A stretch of 44,857 bases of DNA from RCC1774 sp050330855. GTDB taxonomy: Bacteria > Cyanobacteriota > Cyanobacteriia > Thermosynechococcales > Thermosynechococcaceae. This document shows, in pieces, positions 24,619 through 33,404 of this stretch (its first letter is position 1; each line of letters starts with the position of its first letter). The translations under genes were made by a program, and so were the position numbers. The stretch covers positions 1 through 44,857 of the forward strand of contig JBHJNL010000032.1 in assembly GCA_050330855.1 (NCBI GenBank). The letters are read 5' to 3'. The notes under the pieces are model-generated. The model was not told the origin of the DNA, searched no databases, and worked only from the letters and a program-made list of their open reading frames with translations.

Positions 24619-26352
24619 TTAATACCCCAACGCTGTCCCGTCACCTCTAGGGTCCGCTGCCCCTTCTAAACTGCCATCTGGCTCCACAATGATCAGGTTG
24701 GCATTGCCCCAACTAGGCCGCAGCATCACCTGATGTCCCCGCTTTTGTAGAGCCTGCAGCGTTAAGAGATCAAACCCCCAACGCTCTACCATCACCTGCT
24801 CGGGTCGCCATTGGTGATGCAATCTAGGAGATGCCACAGCCTGCCCTGCATCTTGGTCATAGACCAGCACGTTCAATAGCGTTTGCAAAACAGTGGTAAT
24901 AATCGTGCTGCCGCCCGGTGCGCCAGTAGCTAACCGGAGTTTATTGTTCTCGGTAACGATAGTGGGGGTCATGCTAGAGAGGGGGATTTTTCCCGGTGCG
25001 ATCGCATTCGCCTCTCCCCCCACCAGACCAAAGGCATTCGGAACGTCCGGTGCAGCAGCGAAATCATCCATCTCATTATTGAGGACAATCCCGGTACCTG
25101 CGGCAACCACACCCGCGCCAAAGCCAAGATTGATGGTAAAGGTAAGGCTGACGGCGTTGCGATCGCGATCCACCACGGTCAGATGACTCGTATCGTTAGA
25201 TTCCTGCCGCTGTCGAATCGTCTCTAAGACTTGGGGGTCAGCCGCCTTTACATCTGCTGCTGAGCGAGCCTGATCGGTAATTTCTTGGCGACGCAGACGG
25301 GCATAGGCAGGGCTAATCAAGGCTGCGGTTGGCACCGGCACAAAATCAGGATCGCCGAGATAGGTGGCGCGGTCAGCGTAGGCTATTTTCATTGACTCAA
25401 TCAGCACATGCAGCAGCTCAGGATCGTGCCAGCGATCTTGAAAGTTTTCGTTTTCCACCATTTGCAACATCTGGATCAGATGCACACCACCGGAGGAGGG
25501 AGGCGGCATGGAGCAGACCTTGGCCTGTCGGAACATTCCGCAGACTGGGGTTCGCCAAGTCGGTTTATAGGTTTGCAGATCCTTGCGGCTGACCAGACCA
25601 CCGTTGCGAGTCATATCGGTTGCAATCGCATCTGCCACCGTTCCCCGATAAAAACTTTTGGGATTGCGAACCAGAGTCTTCAGGGTTTTAGCTAAGTCTT
25701 TTTGAACCAACAGATCGCCGAGTTGAGGCGCTTTCCCTTGGGGCAAAAAAATCTGACGAGCGGCTGGATTTTCACTAAAGGTGGCCTGACGGCGTTGAAT
25801 GGCTTGAGAGAGGCGATCGCTCACCGGAAACCCATCTGCAGCCAACGTGATAGAGGGCTGCACCACCTGCGCCCAGGGGAGCTTGCCATATTTTTGATGA
25901 ACTTCGTATAAACCTGCGATCGTTCCGGGCACAGCAACGGCTAGGTGACCATTGGTACTGAGGCCCGGTTTTACCTTTCCGTTAGCATCTAGATATAAAT
26001 CTTTTGTGGCGCTCAGCGGCGCTTTCTCTCGGAAGTCGAGGGCTTTGATTTCATTGGTATCAGCCAGCCGCAGCAACAGAAAACCACCACCGCCTATCCC
26101 GGCAGAAAATGGCTCTACCACCGAAATCGCTAACGTTGACGCCACCGCAGCATCCACTGCGTTGCCGCCCTGCTGAAGCGTCGTCAGTCCAACCTGACTG
26201 GCAAGGGGATGGGCTGAAGCCACCATGCCCTGCTGACCGCGTGCCAAGGGTTGAGCAACAACAGCCGATGCCTGCAGCACAACGAGCATCAGCGGTAGGC
26301 ATCGGGTAGAAAAGCCTAAAATTTGATGAAAGCGTAGAGCAATAACTGACAA
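24619..26352 (-). CDS. ggt: gamma-glutamyltransferase (gamma-glutamyl transpeptidase)
   Basis: An exported Ntn-hydrolase that cleaves gamma-glutamyl bonds in glutathione and related compounds (EC 2.3.2.2/3.4.19.13). The large subunit begins near ARGQQGMVASAHPLAS, with GGNAVDAAVAS and GIGGGGF. The autocleavage and catalytic threonine is in NDTSHLTVVD, and the small subunit carries ATGAPGGSTIITTVLQ. No ATG gives a good signal peptide: ATG 26289 leaves only 13 residues before AQP. TTG 26352, with AAAGG upstream, gives a basic and hydrophobic leader and is preferred; TTG 26382 is another option. The divergent DUF6714 gene begins at 26353, so the two start regions touch or overlap. Confidence 0.92.
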   Translation of the reverse strand: MSVIALRFHQILGFSTRCLPLMLVVLQASAVVAQPLARGQQGMVASAHPLASQVGLTTLQQGGNAVDAAVASTLAISVVEPFSAGIGGGGFLLLRLADTNEIKALDFREKAPLSATKDLYLDANGKVKPGLSTNGHLAVAVPGTIAGLYEVHQKYGKLPWAQVVQPSITLAADGFPVSDRLSQAIQRRQATFSENPAARQIFLPQGKAPQLGDLLVQKDLAKTLKTLVRNPKSFYRGTVADAIATDMTRNGGLVSRKDLQTYKPTWRTPVCGMFRQAKVCSMPPPSSGGVHLIQMLQMVENENFQDRWHDPELLHVLIESMKIAYADRATYLGDPDFVPVPTAALISPAYARLRRQEITDQARSAADVKAADPQVLETIRQRQESNDTSHLTVVDRDRNAVSLTFTINLGFGAGVVAAGTGIVLNNEMDDFAAAPDVPNAFGLVGGEANAIAPGKIPLSSMTPTIVTENNKLRLATGAPGGSTIITTVLQTLLNVLVYDQDAGQAVASPRLHHQWRPEQVMVERWGFDLLTLQALQKRGHQVMLRPSWGNANLIIVEPDGSLEGAADPRGDGTALGY

Positions 26353-26802
26353 GTGAATGAAGACCTTTGCAAAAGAATCCAAGACGCATTTGCTGGCGTG
26401 ACGCTGGGCAATGGCGTCGGCCTACAGCAGGCACAGGGTCTTGACGACTACGATGACGAGGCCACCTGTAACCGCTATCGAGACACCGATGAAAAGGACG
26501 ATTGGAGTCAAATTTCTGTCGAAGCGTTAAATCGCTGCAACAGCAGCCTCAGCTTTTTCGATGCTGAAGGCATGAGATTCCATCTCCCGGCCTATCTAAT
26601 CACAGACCTACAAGGAGCTTATCACTTCGATTTGATTTTTTGCCTGACTCATCTCAACGACTACAGAATTAGCCAATTTGCCCTTCTTTCTGAAGCCCAG
26701 CGGAGCGCTGTTAGAGTGTTTCTACTTCACATCGCAAAGCAACCAGACTCTGACTTTGACCGTCCGCACATCACGCTTGCCCTCAATGAATACTGGACCT
26801 AG
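26353..26802 (+). CDS. DUF6714 family protein
   Basis: A 149-residue soluble protein matching the DUF6714 pattern: an N-terminal I-x-x-A-F helix, GLDDYDDEATCNRYRDTDEKDDW, LSFFDAEGMRFHLPAYLI and FALLSEAQRSAVRVFLLH. Function unknown. The start is GTG 26353 because the first helix is needed; the out-of-frame ATG at 26357 cannot be used. It is divergent from ggt with no promoter space between the start codons, so its promoter must lie inside the ggt 5' region. The last codons overlap the remnant of an SDR gene on the other strand. Confidence 0.75.
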   Translation: MNEDLCKRIQDAFAGVTLGNGVGLQQAQGLDDYDDEATCNRYRDTDEKDDWSQISVEALNRCNSSLSFFDAEGMRFHLPAYLITDLQGAYHFDLIFCLTHLNDYRISQFALLSEAQRSAVRVFLLHIAKQPDSDFDRPHITLALNEYWT

Positions 26803-26950
26803 AAATGAGCAAGATATCCACCATCGATCGCTAGAACTTGCTCCGTAAGGTAAGAGGCTGCTGGAGAAGCCAGAAACACAACAGCTCCGGCCACTTCTTG
26901 AGGATTTCCCTACCGTTCTAGAAAAGTTCGTTCTTTCAGCTCAGTGAGAA
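26799..26950 (-). pseudogene. C-terminal remnant of a classical SDR oxidoreductase
   Basis: Read on the minus strand, this stretch translates to about 50 codons ending in the typical SDR C terminus: GNPQEVAGAVVFLASPAASYL, then T-x-Q-V-L-A-I-D-G-G-Y. The expected Trp of the E-R-W-G-N-P segment is a TAG stop (26912-26910), a one-base change from TGG. Upstream of about 26950 the frame meets further stops and no Rossmann or Y-x-x-x-K parts are found. It is a degraded gene end. Its stop at 26801-26799 overlaps the stop of the DUF6714 gene. Confidence 0.8.
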
Positions 26951-27047
26951 CTTAGTGCCACGGGCTATGTCTGCTCTAGAGTGACACTCCAGCAAAGCAT
27001 AAACACGAGTACAAGCTTAGGGACTTGCCGCACAATAATATTCCACT

Positions 27048-27134
27048 AACCCCTCAACCTAAATCCTTCTCCCTAGGGAGAAGGACTTTGACTCTTGCTC
27101 CCCTAGAGAGTAAGGGATTGGGGGATGAGGGGCA
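27048..27134. repeat. dispersed intergenic repeat, copy A
   Basis: An 87-bp stretch with an internal palindrome CTTCTCCCTAGGGAGAAG and flanks rich in C or G runs. Its reverse complement matches 32274-32365 almost base for base, apart from an 8-bp insertion in that copy. Such CCCT...AGGG repeats are widespread between cyanobacterial genes. It lies just downstream of the M23 peptidase gene and may fold in its 3' UTR. Confidence 0.85.
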
Positions 27135-27176
27135 TTGATGCGATATGGACTGGCATGTTATTTATGAGCAACAACC

Positions 27177-28259
27177 TTACTGCATGGCTTGTCCACATTG
27201 CTGCGCCGTACCAATCGAAATCGCTTTGAGGCGATTGGGAACGAGACGTCCACAGACATAGCTCACCTGTGCGATCGTCGGTCGATCTGCGCCATAGACA
27301 TAGGCATAGGGATCAACCGCCTGTCCCTGTTTATAAATGCCATAGTGCAGGTGCGGCCCCGTAGAGCGACCTGTGCTGCCCATATAGCCCAAAAGTTGCC
27401 CCCGTTCAACCTTTGTGCGGGGTTTAACCACATACCCAGAGAGGTGAGCATAGAGGGTCTGAAACCCATACCCGTGATCGACAACAACATAGTTACCATT
27501 CTTTCGACCAGTTTGGGCGCGCTGCACCACCCCTGACGCAGTGGCATAAATCGGCGAACCGTGTGGCCCCACTAAATCAATGCCCTCATGAAAGTCTGTA
27601 CCTTTACCAAAGGGGTTATGGCGCGGACCAAACTCAGCAGAGACCCCAGCCCGTTGAATCGGAACCCCCCTAGGGCTAGCGGCTTCACGAACAGATCGCT
27701 CTTCAATGAGTAGCCGCAGTCTGTCTTCACGGGCTGCTTTTGCTTGCAGCCATTGCTGTTGCCGTTCTGCTTCAAGCACCGATCTCGCTTCAATCAGTTG
27801 CTGCTGTTTGGCTTCATGGGCCGCTTTGGCGTTGAGTCGCTTCTGTTGATCTTGCTGCTGGGCGTTAAGGTCTTCCTGCTGCTGCTGGGCATCTTGGGCT
27901 GTCTGTTTTTCAATCAACTCCCGCAGGACAGGTTCTCGGATCGCCTTGGGCTCTGTTAATGCTTGCTGCATCGCTTCGTGGGCCGCTCTTTCTTCCTTTA
28001 ACCGCTGTAGGGCGATGGTTAAACCGTAGTCAGAAGATTGTGCCTCAGGCAGTTTTTCTGGGAGCTTGAAAATATAGAGATCTTGCTCAGAATCTGGAAT
28101 ACTGGCTGTGCCCTGCCCTGCGCCCAATGGCAGGCCATATTTACTCAGAGCAGTCTCTAGCGTGGGTAGCGCGGCGACGGCGAGAGCCGCACTGCCAAAA
28201 ATATAGGGCGCTGCAGAGCACACGACCTTCTTAACGAGTTGAACGTGGTTATAAGGCAA
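27177..28259 (-). CDS. M23 family metallopeptidase with coiled coil
   Basis: A 360-residue exported or membrane-anchored peptidoglycan endopeptidase-like protein. An N-terminal hydrophobic segment (about 12-30) is followed by a long Gln/Ala/Glu-rich coiled coil (about 75-190, many QQQ and EAR/EER units). The LytM/M23 domain at about 200-320 has FHEGIDL (zinc ligands H-x-x-x-D) and GPHLHYGI (H-x-H), so the active site is intact. The architecture recalls EnvC/NlpD-like regulators, but those often lose zinc ligands. The start is TTG 28259, supported by GGAGG nine bases upstream; no ATG is available near the membrane segment. Confidence 0.9.
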   Translation of the reverse strand: MPYNHVQLVKKVVCSAAPYIFGSAALAVAALPTLETALSKYGLPLGAGQGTASIPDSEQDLYIFKLPEKLPEAQSSDYGLTIALQRLKEERAAHEAMQQALTEPKAIREPVLRELIEKQTAQDAQQQQEDLNAQQQDQQKRLNAKAAHEAKQQQLIEARSVLEAERQQQWLQAKAAREDRLRLLIEERSVREAASPRGVPIQRAGVSAEFGPRHNPFGKGTDFHEGIDLVGPHGSPIYATASGVVQRAQTGRKNGNYVVVDHGYGFQTLYAHLSGYVVKPRTKVERGQLLGYMGSTGRSTGPHLHYGIYKQGQAVDPYAYVYGADRPTIAQVSYVCGRLVPNRLKAISIGTAQQCGQAMQ

Positions 28260-28446
28260 ATCAACAATCCTCCAATCCCTTATGGTTTGGCCCCTTGAGC
28301 AAATGCAATGTAAATTATGAATAGTTTTAGTATGAGCTGACTTTGGTGAATTAACCTGTACTCCAAGCTACAGAATACGATGAATCAGTCGTTCAAGCGG
28401 TCGTACCAAAGGAACTTTTATCTTGTCCGTCAATTGTGAAGAACCC

Positions 28447-29730
28447 GTGAAACTTTTAGTGATAGGCAGTGGGGGGCGTGAGCACGCCTTGGCCTGGAAG
28501 CTGCTGCAGGCTCCCAATGTTGTCCAGGTCTTCTGCCTACCTGGTAATGGAGGCACTGCGGCTCTCGAACGTTGCGAAAACTTAGATCTAGATGCCAATG
28601 ACTTTGATGCGATCGCAACCTTCGCCAAAACAAACAATATCGCCCTAGTCATCGTCGGCCCTGAAATTCCCCTGGCAGCAGGTATCACTGATGTCTTGCA
28701 AAAGCATGGCATTCCCGTTTTTGGCCCCACCCAAGTCGGCGCTCAAATTGAGGCGAGCAAGTCCTGGGCCAAAGCCCTCATGGAAGCAGCGGGTGTCCCC
28801 ACCGCTCAAGCCGCCACCTTCATCGATGCGGATGCTGCTAAAGCCTATGTGAAAGAACAGGGGGCACCCATCGTGATCAAAGCCGATGGACTCGCCGCCG
28901 GTAAAGGCGTCACCGTTGCCCTCGAATTAGGTGAGGCCTTTGAAGCCATTGATGAGGTCTTTACGGGGCGATTTGGGGCCGACATGCAGGTCTTGATTGA
29001 AGAATATTTGACGGGACAAGAGGTTTCCGTGCTGGCATTGACCGACGGGTTAACGATTCGGTCTCTGTTGCCAGCGCAGGACCACAAACCCATTGGCGAA
29101 GGCGACACCGGCCCCAACACAGGAGGCATGGGTGCCTACGCCCCAGTCCCGTGGATGACTGAGGCTCTATTAAAGCGCGTTGAGCAAGAGGTGCTGCAGC
29201 CGACCCTGAAAGCACTCCAAAATCGGGGCATCGATTATCGTGGCGTGCTCTACGCCGGTTTAATGATTACCCCCCAAGGCGACCCCAAGGTAATCGAGTT
29301 TAACTGCCGTTTTGGAGACCCCGAAACCCAGGTTGTTTTACCGCTACTAGAAACCCCCTTAGTCGATCTATTGCTGGCCTGTACAGAACAACGGCTAGAG
29401 CAAATGCCACCCATTGCCTGGAAAGCAGGATTTTCTGCCTGTGTGGTGATGGCGGCGGGTGGCTACCCAGGGGACTATCGAACGCAGGATCCGATCTTAG
29501 GGTTAGACGAAGCAGAGGCCACCGGGGCCGTCGTGTTTCATGCTGGGACTCAGCTCAAAGACCAGTCTGTGGTCACCAGCGGCGGTCGAGTGTTGGCCGT
29601 GAATGCGGTAGGGGATTCCTTTGAGCGATCGCTCAAAGCAGCCTACAAAGCCATTGCGCCCATCCAATTTCAAGATAGCTACTATCGCCGCGATATTGGT
29701 CAACGCGCTCAACCGACTCTCGACACGTAA
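28447..29730 (+). CDS. purD: phosphoribosylamine-glycine ligase
   Basis: Cytoplasmic ATP-grasp enzyme joining glycine to phosphoribosylamine in purine synthesis (EC 6.3.4.13). KLLVIGSGGREHALAWKL is the N-terminal signature; KADGLAAGKGV, PAQDHKPIGEGDTGPNTGGMGAY and IEFNCRFGDPETQ mark the ATP-grasp and catalytic regions. About 427 residues, normal for the family. I chose GTG 28447 because homologues begin directly at the first strand; TTG 28423, with AAGGA nine bases upstream, would add eight residues and remains possible. It ends 7 bp from the convergent ssb gene. Confidence 0.95.
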   Translation: MKLLVIGSGGREHALAWKLLQAPNVVQVFCLPGNGGTAALERCENLDLDANDFDAIATFAKTNNIALVIVGPEIPLAAGITDVLQKHGIPVFGPTQVGAQIEASKSWAKALMEAAGVPTAQAATFIDADAAKAYVKEQGAPIVIKADGLAAGKGVTVALELGEAFEAIDEVFTGRFGADMQVLIEEYLTGQEVSVLALTDGLTIRSLLPAQDHKPIGEGDTGPNTGGMGAYAPVPWMTEALLKRVEQEVLQPTLKALQNRGIDYRGVLYAGLMITPQGDPKVIEFNCRFGDPETQVVLPLLETPLVDLLLACTEQRLEQMPPIAWKAGFSACVVMAAGGYPGDYRTQDPILGLDEAEATGAVVFHAGTQLKDQSVVTSGGRVLAVNAVGDSFERSLKAAYKAIAPIQFQDSYYRRDIGQRAQPTLDT

Positions 29731-29737
29731 AGCAACC

Positions 29738-30199
29738 CTAAAACGGAATATCGTCGTAGTTGGGTTCTTCCACAGGAGCAGTGACTGGAGGAGGTGCAGC
29801 CTGGGGCATGGTCTGAACCGGGGGTGCCGACTGAGTGAGAGGTGGCGCTGACGTTGCAGTGGTAGGCATGCTGGGTACAGCGGTGGTCACAGCACTCATC
29901 GACATGGGATGAATCCGTGATGCAGTCAGCTCAGCTACTTTTTCTTTAAACCCTTCAGGTCGATCAACGCTGCTCATGGTGAGGCGACCTTCAATGACGA
30001 TTTGATCGCCTTGCTTATATTGCTCTTGCACCTGCTGGGCCATGTTACCCCAGCTCACCACCTTCACCGTTTCCATGGGATCTTCAGCTCGGATGGGTGG
30101 AAATTGAACAGTCATTTCTGCGATCGCAGTTTGCCCATCTTGGGTATATCGCAGCTCTGGAGCTTTAATAATCTCTGCCATCAGCACACAGCTATTCAT
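29738..30199 (-). CDS. ssb: single-stranded DNA-binding protein
   Basis: A 153-residue SSB. The OB-fold opens with MNSCVLMAEIIKAPELRYTQDGQ and contains VKVVSWGNMAQQV and GDQIVIEGRL. A Pro/Thr/Ala-rich linker of about 45 residues leads to the acidic tip EPNYDDIPF, which recruits replication and repair partners. This is the second cyanobacterial SSB type rather than the short one. ATG 30199 has AAGG upstream. It is convergent with purD. Confidence 0.93.
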   Translation of the reverse strand: MNSCVLMAEIIKAPELRYTQDGQTAIAEMTVQFPPIRAEDPMETVKVVSWGNMAQQVQEQYKQGDQIVIEGRLTMSSVDRPEGFKEKVAELTASRIHPMSMSAVTTAVPSMPTTATSAPPLTQSAPPVQTMPQAAPPPVTAPVEEPNYDDIPF

Positions 30200-30787
30200 C
30201 GCTAGACCCGACCTTCAATGAGTGAATTAGAAGCCAAAAAGCTCCAGAAGTTGTTCTCAATATTACTACATACGCCTTGCGAGTTGTCGCGATAGGAAAC
30301 ATTCGAGTTGGTTGCTACGGGTCATATCCACACGATTCTTTAAATACATGCAGCGCAATCGTCCTGCTCACCTTTCTTGCTATCAAAGAGGCGAAGGAAG
30401 AATGTGGCTCTACTATCCCTACACCACCAGAGATGACTTGATGCTAGCCAGTCTTGGCTTCAGGATTTCGATTGATCAGCTCTACACCGGGGTTAGCTTT
30501 GATACCCAAGGCTAACCTAGCCCTAGAGGATCTCTCCATAACAGAGACTTCTCTCGGCCACACCAACAATCTAGAAATCCCTCAAGATTAGCTAACAACT
30601 CAAGAACAGCTCTCAGCGAACCGATAGCTCGTATCGCCATAGTTGACAAGGCATTGGGCATCAAGCTTAGCCCAGTGCAGAACGTAATATTTCACAAAAT
30701 CTCAAGAGTCTTTTAATCTCAGGCCCCTCAGGCCCAATGGGGATCAAGCTAGGCTGAAAGGCAACGTGTTCCAAAGGAAGTCCACCG
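30200..30787. other. 588-bp intergenic region before gnd
   Basis: Between the divergent ssb and gnd genes. It holds one weak small frame (30348-30515) and an inverted repeat GGTTAGC (30491-30497) / GCTAACC (30511-30517) at the end of that frame, without a T-tract. AAGGAAG just before 30788 is the gnd ribosome binding site. The stretch is long enough for an unseen small RNA, but no terminator is evident. Confidence 0.4.
30348..30515 (+). CDS. small uncertain ORF, 55 codons
   Basis: ATG 30348 opens a short frame rich in Arg and Tyr (MQRNRPAHLSCYQRG and a C-terminal LGFRISIDQLYTG). An internal ATG at about 30402, with AAGGAA upstream, would give 37 residues. I recognise no family and see no membrane segment. 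The frame is included only because the surrounding 588 bp are otherwise empty. Confidence 0.22.
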   Translation: MQRNRPAHLSCYQRGEGRMWLYYPYTTRDDLMLASLGFRISIDQLYTGVSFDTQG

Positions 30788-32221
30788 ATGTCCCAGCAAC
30801 AATTTGGCCTGATTGGTCTTGCCGTGATGGGTGAAAATCTCGCCCTAAATGTGGAACGAAATGGATTCCCCGTCGCAGTGTATAACCGCACCCGCTCTCG
30901 AACCGATGAGTTCATGACAGAGCGTGCAGCAGGCCGCAACATCAAACCCACCTATTCCCCCGAAGAGCTAGTGGAATCTCTGGTACAGCCCCGCCGGATT
31001 GTGATTATGGTCAAAGCCGGTGGCCCAGTGGATGCGGTCATTCAACAGCTCAAGCCGCTTCTGTCCCCTGGCGATGCCCTCATTGATGGCGGTAACTCTC
31101 TCTACGAAGACACCGTCCGTCGCACCAAAGAGCTAGAAGCCGATGGCTTGCGCTTTATTGGCATGGGCGTCAGCGGTGGCGAAGAAGGCGCACTCAATGG
31201 CCCCAGCCTCATGCCAGGTGGCACCAAAGAAGCCTACGCCGATCTCGAACCGATTCTCACTAAAATTGCCGCTCAAGTTGATGACGGTCCCTGTGTTACT
31301 TATATCGGTCCGGGCGGGGCGGGTCACTACGTCAAGATGGTTCACAACGGCATCGAGTACGGCGACATGCAGCTCATTGCAGAAGCCTATGACTTGCTCA
31401 GATCGGTAGGCTTAACGGCGGCTCAACTCCATCAGGTCTTTGCAGACTGGAATAAAACCGATGAGCTGAATTCATTTTTGATTGAAATTACTACCGAGAT
31501 CTTTACCTATATTGATCCCGACACCAACAAGCCCTTGGTGGATGTGATTATGGACAAAGCCGGTCAGAAAGGAACCGGACGCTGGACCGTGATGAGCGCC
31601 CTAGAACTGGGCGTTCCTATTCCCACTATTACCGCAGCGGTAAATGCCCGAATTGCATCGTCCTACAAAGATGAGCGAATTTCGGCTTCCAAGATTTTGT
31701 CAGGACCAACCGCCAAGTATGAAGGCGATCAGCAGACCTTTGTAAATCAGGTGCGTGACGCCCTGTACTGCTCTAAGATTTGTTCCTACGCTCAGGGCAT
31801 GGCGCTGATGGGTGCGGCCTCTAAAGAGTTTAGCTTTAATCTTGATCTCGGTAAGATTGCCCGAATCTGGAAAGGGGGCTGCATTATCAGAGCGGGCTTC
31901 TTAGATAAGATTAAAAAGGCGTTTTCCGATGATCCCAACCTACCGAATCTGCTGCTCGCACCTGAGTTTAAGCAGACGATTTTAGACCGTCAAGAAGCAT
32001 GGCGAGAGGTCATGGCAACGGCGGCGAAGATTGGAGTGCCGGTACCTGCCTTTAGTGCGTCACTCGATTACTTCGATTCCTATCGTCGTGAACACTTGCC
32101 TCAAAATCTCACCCAGGCCCAGCGGGATTTTTTCGGCGCCCATACCTATGAGCGCATTGATAAAGAAGGCAGCTTTCATACCGAATGGACCACCATTACT
32201 GAAGCGCCCAGAGAGAGCTAA
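30788..32221 (+). CDS. gnd: 6-phosphogluconate dehydrogenase, decarboxylating
   Basis: Oxidative pentose phosphate enzyme converting 6-phosphogluconate to ribulose 5-phosphate with NADP (EC 1.1.1.44). 477 residues. GLAVMGENLALN (8-19) is the nucleotide-binding motif, GVSGGEEGALNGPSLMPGG the substrate loop, KMVHNGIEYGDMQLIAE holds the catalytic lysine and glutamate, and KGTGRWT lies in the helical domain. ATG 30788 follows AAGGAAG at seven bases. It is the major dark-metabolism NADPH source in cyanobacteria. The transcript runs into dispersed repeat copy B. Confidence 0.97.
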   Translation: MSQQQFGLIGLAVMGENLALNVERNGFPVAVYNRTRSRTDEFMTERAAGRNIKPTYSPEELVESLVQPRRIVIMVKAGGPVDAVIQQLKPLLSPGDALIDGGNSLYEDTVRRTKELEADGLRFIGMGVSGGEEGALNGPSLMPGGTKEAYADLEPILTKIAAQVDDGPCVTYIGPGGAGHYVKMVHNGIEYGDMQLIAEAYDLLRSVGLTAAQLHQVFADWNKTDELNSFLIEITTEIFTYIDPDTNKPLVDVIMDKAGQKGTGRWTVMSALELGVPIPTITAAVNARIASSYKDERISASKILSGPTAKYEGDQQTFVNQVRDALYCSKICSYAQGMALMGAASKEFSFNLDLGKIARIWKGGCIIRAGFLDKIKKAFSDDPNLPNLLLAPEFKQTILDRQEAWREVMATAAKIGVPVPAFSASLDYFDSYRREHLPQNLTQAQRDFFGAHTYERIDKEGSFHTEWTTITEAPRES

Positions 32222-32273
32222 AGGACTGACCCTCAGCTCTCAGCGAGTATGATGCCTGTGCCTCTTATCCCCG

Positions 32274-32365
32274 TGCCCCTCATCCCCCAATCCCTTACTC
32301 TCTAGGGAAGAAGGGGAGCAAGAGTCAAAATCCTTCTTCCTAGGGAGAAGGATTTTGGTTGAGGG
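32274..32365. repeat. dispersed intergenic repeat, copy B
   Basis: A 92-bp stretch between the convergent gnd and methyltransferase genes. It is the reverse complement of the copy at 27048-27134, with an 8-bp insertion (near AAGAAGGG) and a few substitutions. It has the same CTTCTTCCTAGGGAGAAG palindromic core. Being placed between convergent 3' ends, it may act as a shared terminator-like structure. Confidence 0.85.
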
Positions 32366-32369
32366 AAGG

Positions 32370-33110
32370 TTATTTTAATGCAAGCTCCTTGATGGCTCCA
32401 AAGGCTGCAAAGCAGGAGTTTTTATGAAGCAGTTCAACATGCTGAAAGCCGACCTGGCGCAGCAGTTCTAACTGGTAGGTTACCGGACGGGGCGAATCTT
32501 CTTTATCGATATAGCTGAACACTTTATCTCGATAGTCTTCGCCATCAAGGTCAGTTAAATAATCGCCGTACCGTGACCACATCAGATTATGAACAGCCTG
32601 TGATTCATGGGAAATAAGATCGGTAATCCAAACGCTACCGCCAGGGGCCAAGATTCGGTAAATCTTGTCAAAGGTCGCCACCCAATCGGCATCATCGCGC
32701 AGATGATGGAGAACGGCTGCGGCTAGAACAACATCGTAGGATTCTGGTATTAAGTCAACGGTCCTGAAATCGCCGTTGATGGGAGTGATGGTGCCTTGAT
32801 TAACGACAGACAGTCGTTCGACGGCACGATGGATCATGGGTTGGCTAATATCAAGCAGATCGGCGTTGAAATCATGGCCTAGCACCTGCCGGAGCTTAAT
32901 GGAATTGTTGCCTGCCCCACAGCCGATATCGAGCACCTTTTTGATGGGAGACGTTGCTGACACGGCGGCGTTTGTGATCAGCGTCATTGCTAGGGGAGCA
33001 TCAATTGTGGCAACTTGTCCGGTTTCTAGCTGAGAGAATCGTTCGACGTCTTGATCGAAGCGATCGCAAATTTCTTCTACGGTTGATTTCTGATGGAGTG
33101 GTGTAGACAT
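32370..33110 (-). CDS. class I SAM-dependent methyltransferase (UbiE-like)
   Basis: A 246-residue soluble methyltransferase. KVLDIGCGAGNNSIKL (about 59-74) is motif I, NADLLDISQPMIHRA motif II, YDVVLAAAVLHHLRDDADW motif III and LAPGGSVWITDLISHES the post-region. The overall pattern resembles small-molecule or quinone methyltransferases; the substrate is unknown. It is divergent from the toxin-antitoxin pair, with a 78-bp gap that includes a HIP1 octamer. The 3' end lies next to repeat copy B. Confidence 0.88.
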   Translation of the reverse strand: MSTPLHQKSTVEEICDRFDQDVERFSQLETGQVATIDAPLAMTLITNAAVSATSPIKKVLDIGCGAGNNSIKLRQVLGHDFNADLLDISQPMIHRAVERLSVVNQGTITPINGDFRTVDLIPESYDVVLAAAVLHHLRDDADWVATFDKIYRILAPGGSVWITDLISHESQAVHNLMWSRYGDYLTDLDGEDYRDKVFSYIDKEDSPRPVTYQLELLRQVGFQHVELLHKNSCFAAFGAIKELALK

Positions 33111-33188
33111 AGGGCTATGACCATTATTAAGCGATCGCTCATTAATTTAGGCTACGATCTCAGTATTCTATAGGTCTGGGAAATATTT

Positions 33189-33404
33189 ATGGAAATCTCC
33201 CTACGTCCTCAAATAGAGCAATATATCAATCAAGCGATATCAGAAGGCCGCTATGATTCTGTGGAAGATTTTCTTGCAGAAGCTGCAGAAGCCTTAATTG
33301 CAGAAGAGCAAGAAGATATTCAGGCGGCTCAGAAGGTAATAGCTAACGCTCTACCCGAAGATGCAGTTGCCTGGCAAGAGGTGAAAACTGAGCTGAGTTT
33401 GTGA
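33189..33404 (+). CDS. ParD-like antitoxin (ribbon-helix-helix)
   Basis: A 71-residue protein that starts MEISLRPQIEQYINQAISEGRYDSVEDFLAEA, the ribbon-helix-helix pattern of ParD/CopG antitoxins, followed by an acidic, Gln/Glu-rich C-terminal part that should bind the toxin. The TGA stop overlaps the GTG start of the next gene (4 bp). The pair would be autoregulated by the antitoxin binding to its own promoter. Confidence 0.85.
   Translation: MEISLRPQIEQYINQAISEGRYDSVEDFLAEAAEALIAEEQEDIQAAQKVIANALPEDAVAWQEVKTELSL

Noticed and set aside
27744..27959. Leucine-rich plus-strand frame that looks like a membrane peptide
   Set aside because: It is the antisense of the Gln-rich coiled coil of the M23 peptidase.
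30295..30301. Second GGAAACA motif resembling a Yfr2 loop
   Set aside because: No pairing flanks and no terminator downstream within 150 nt, so chance is more likely.
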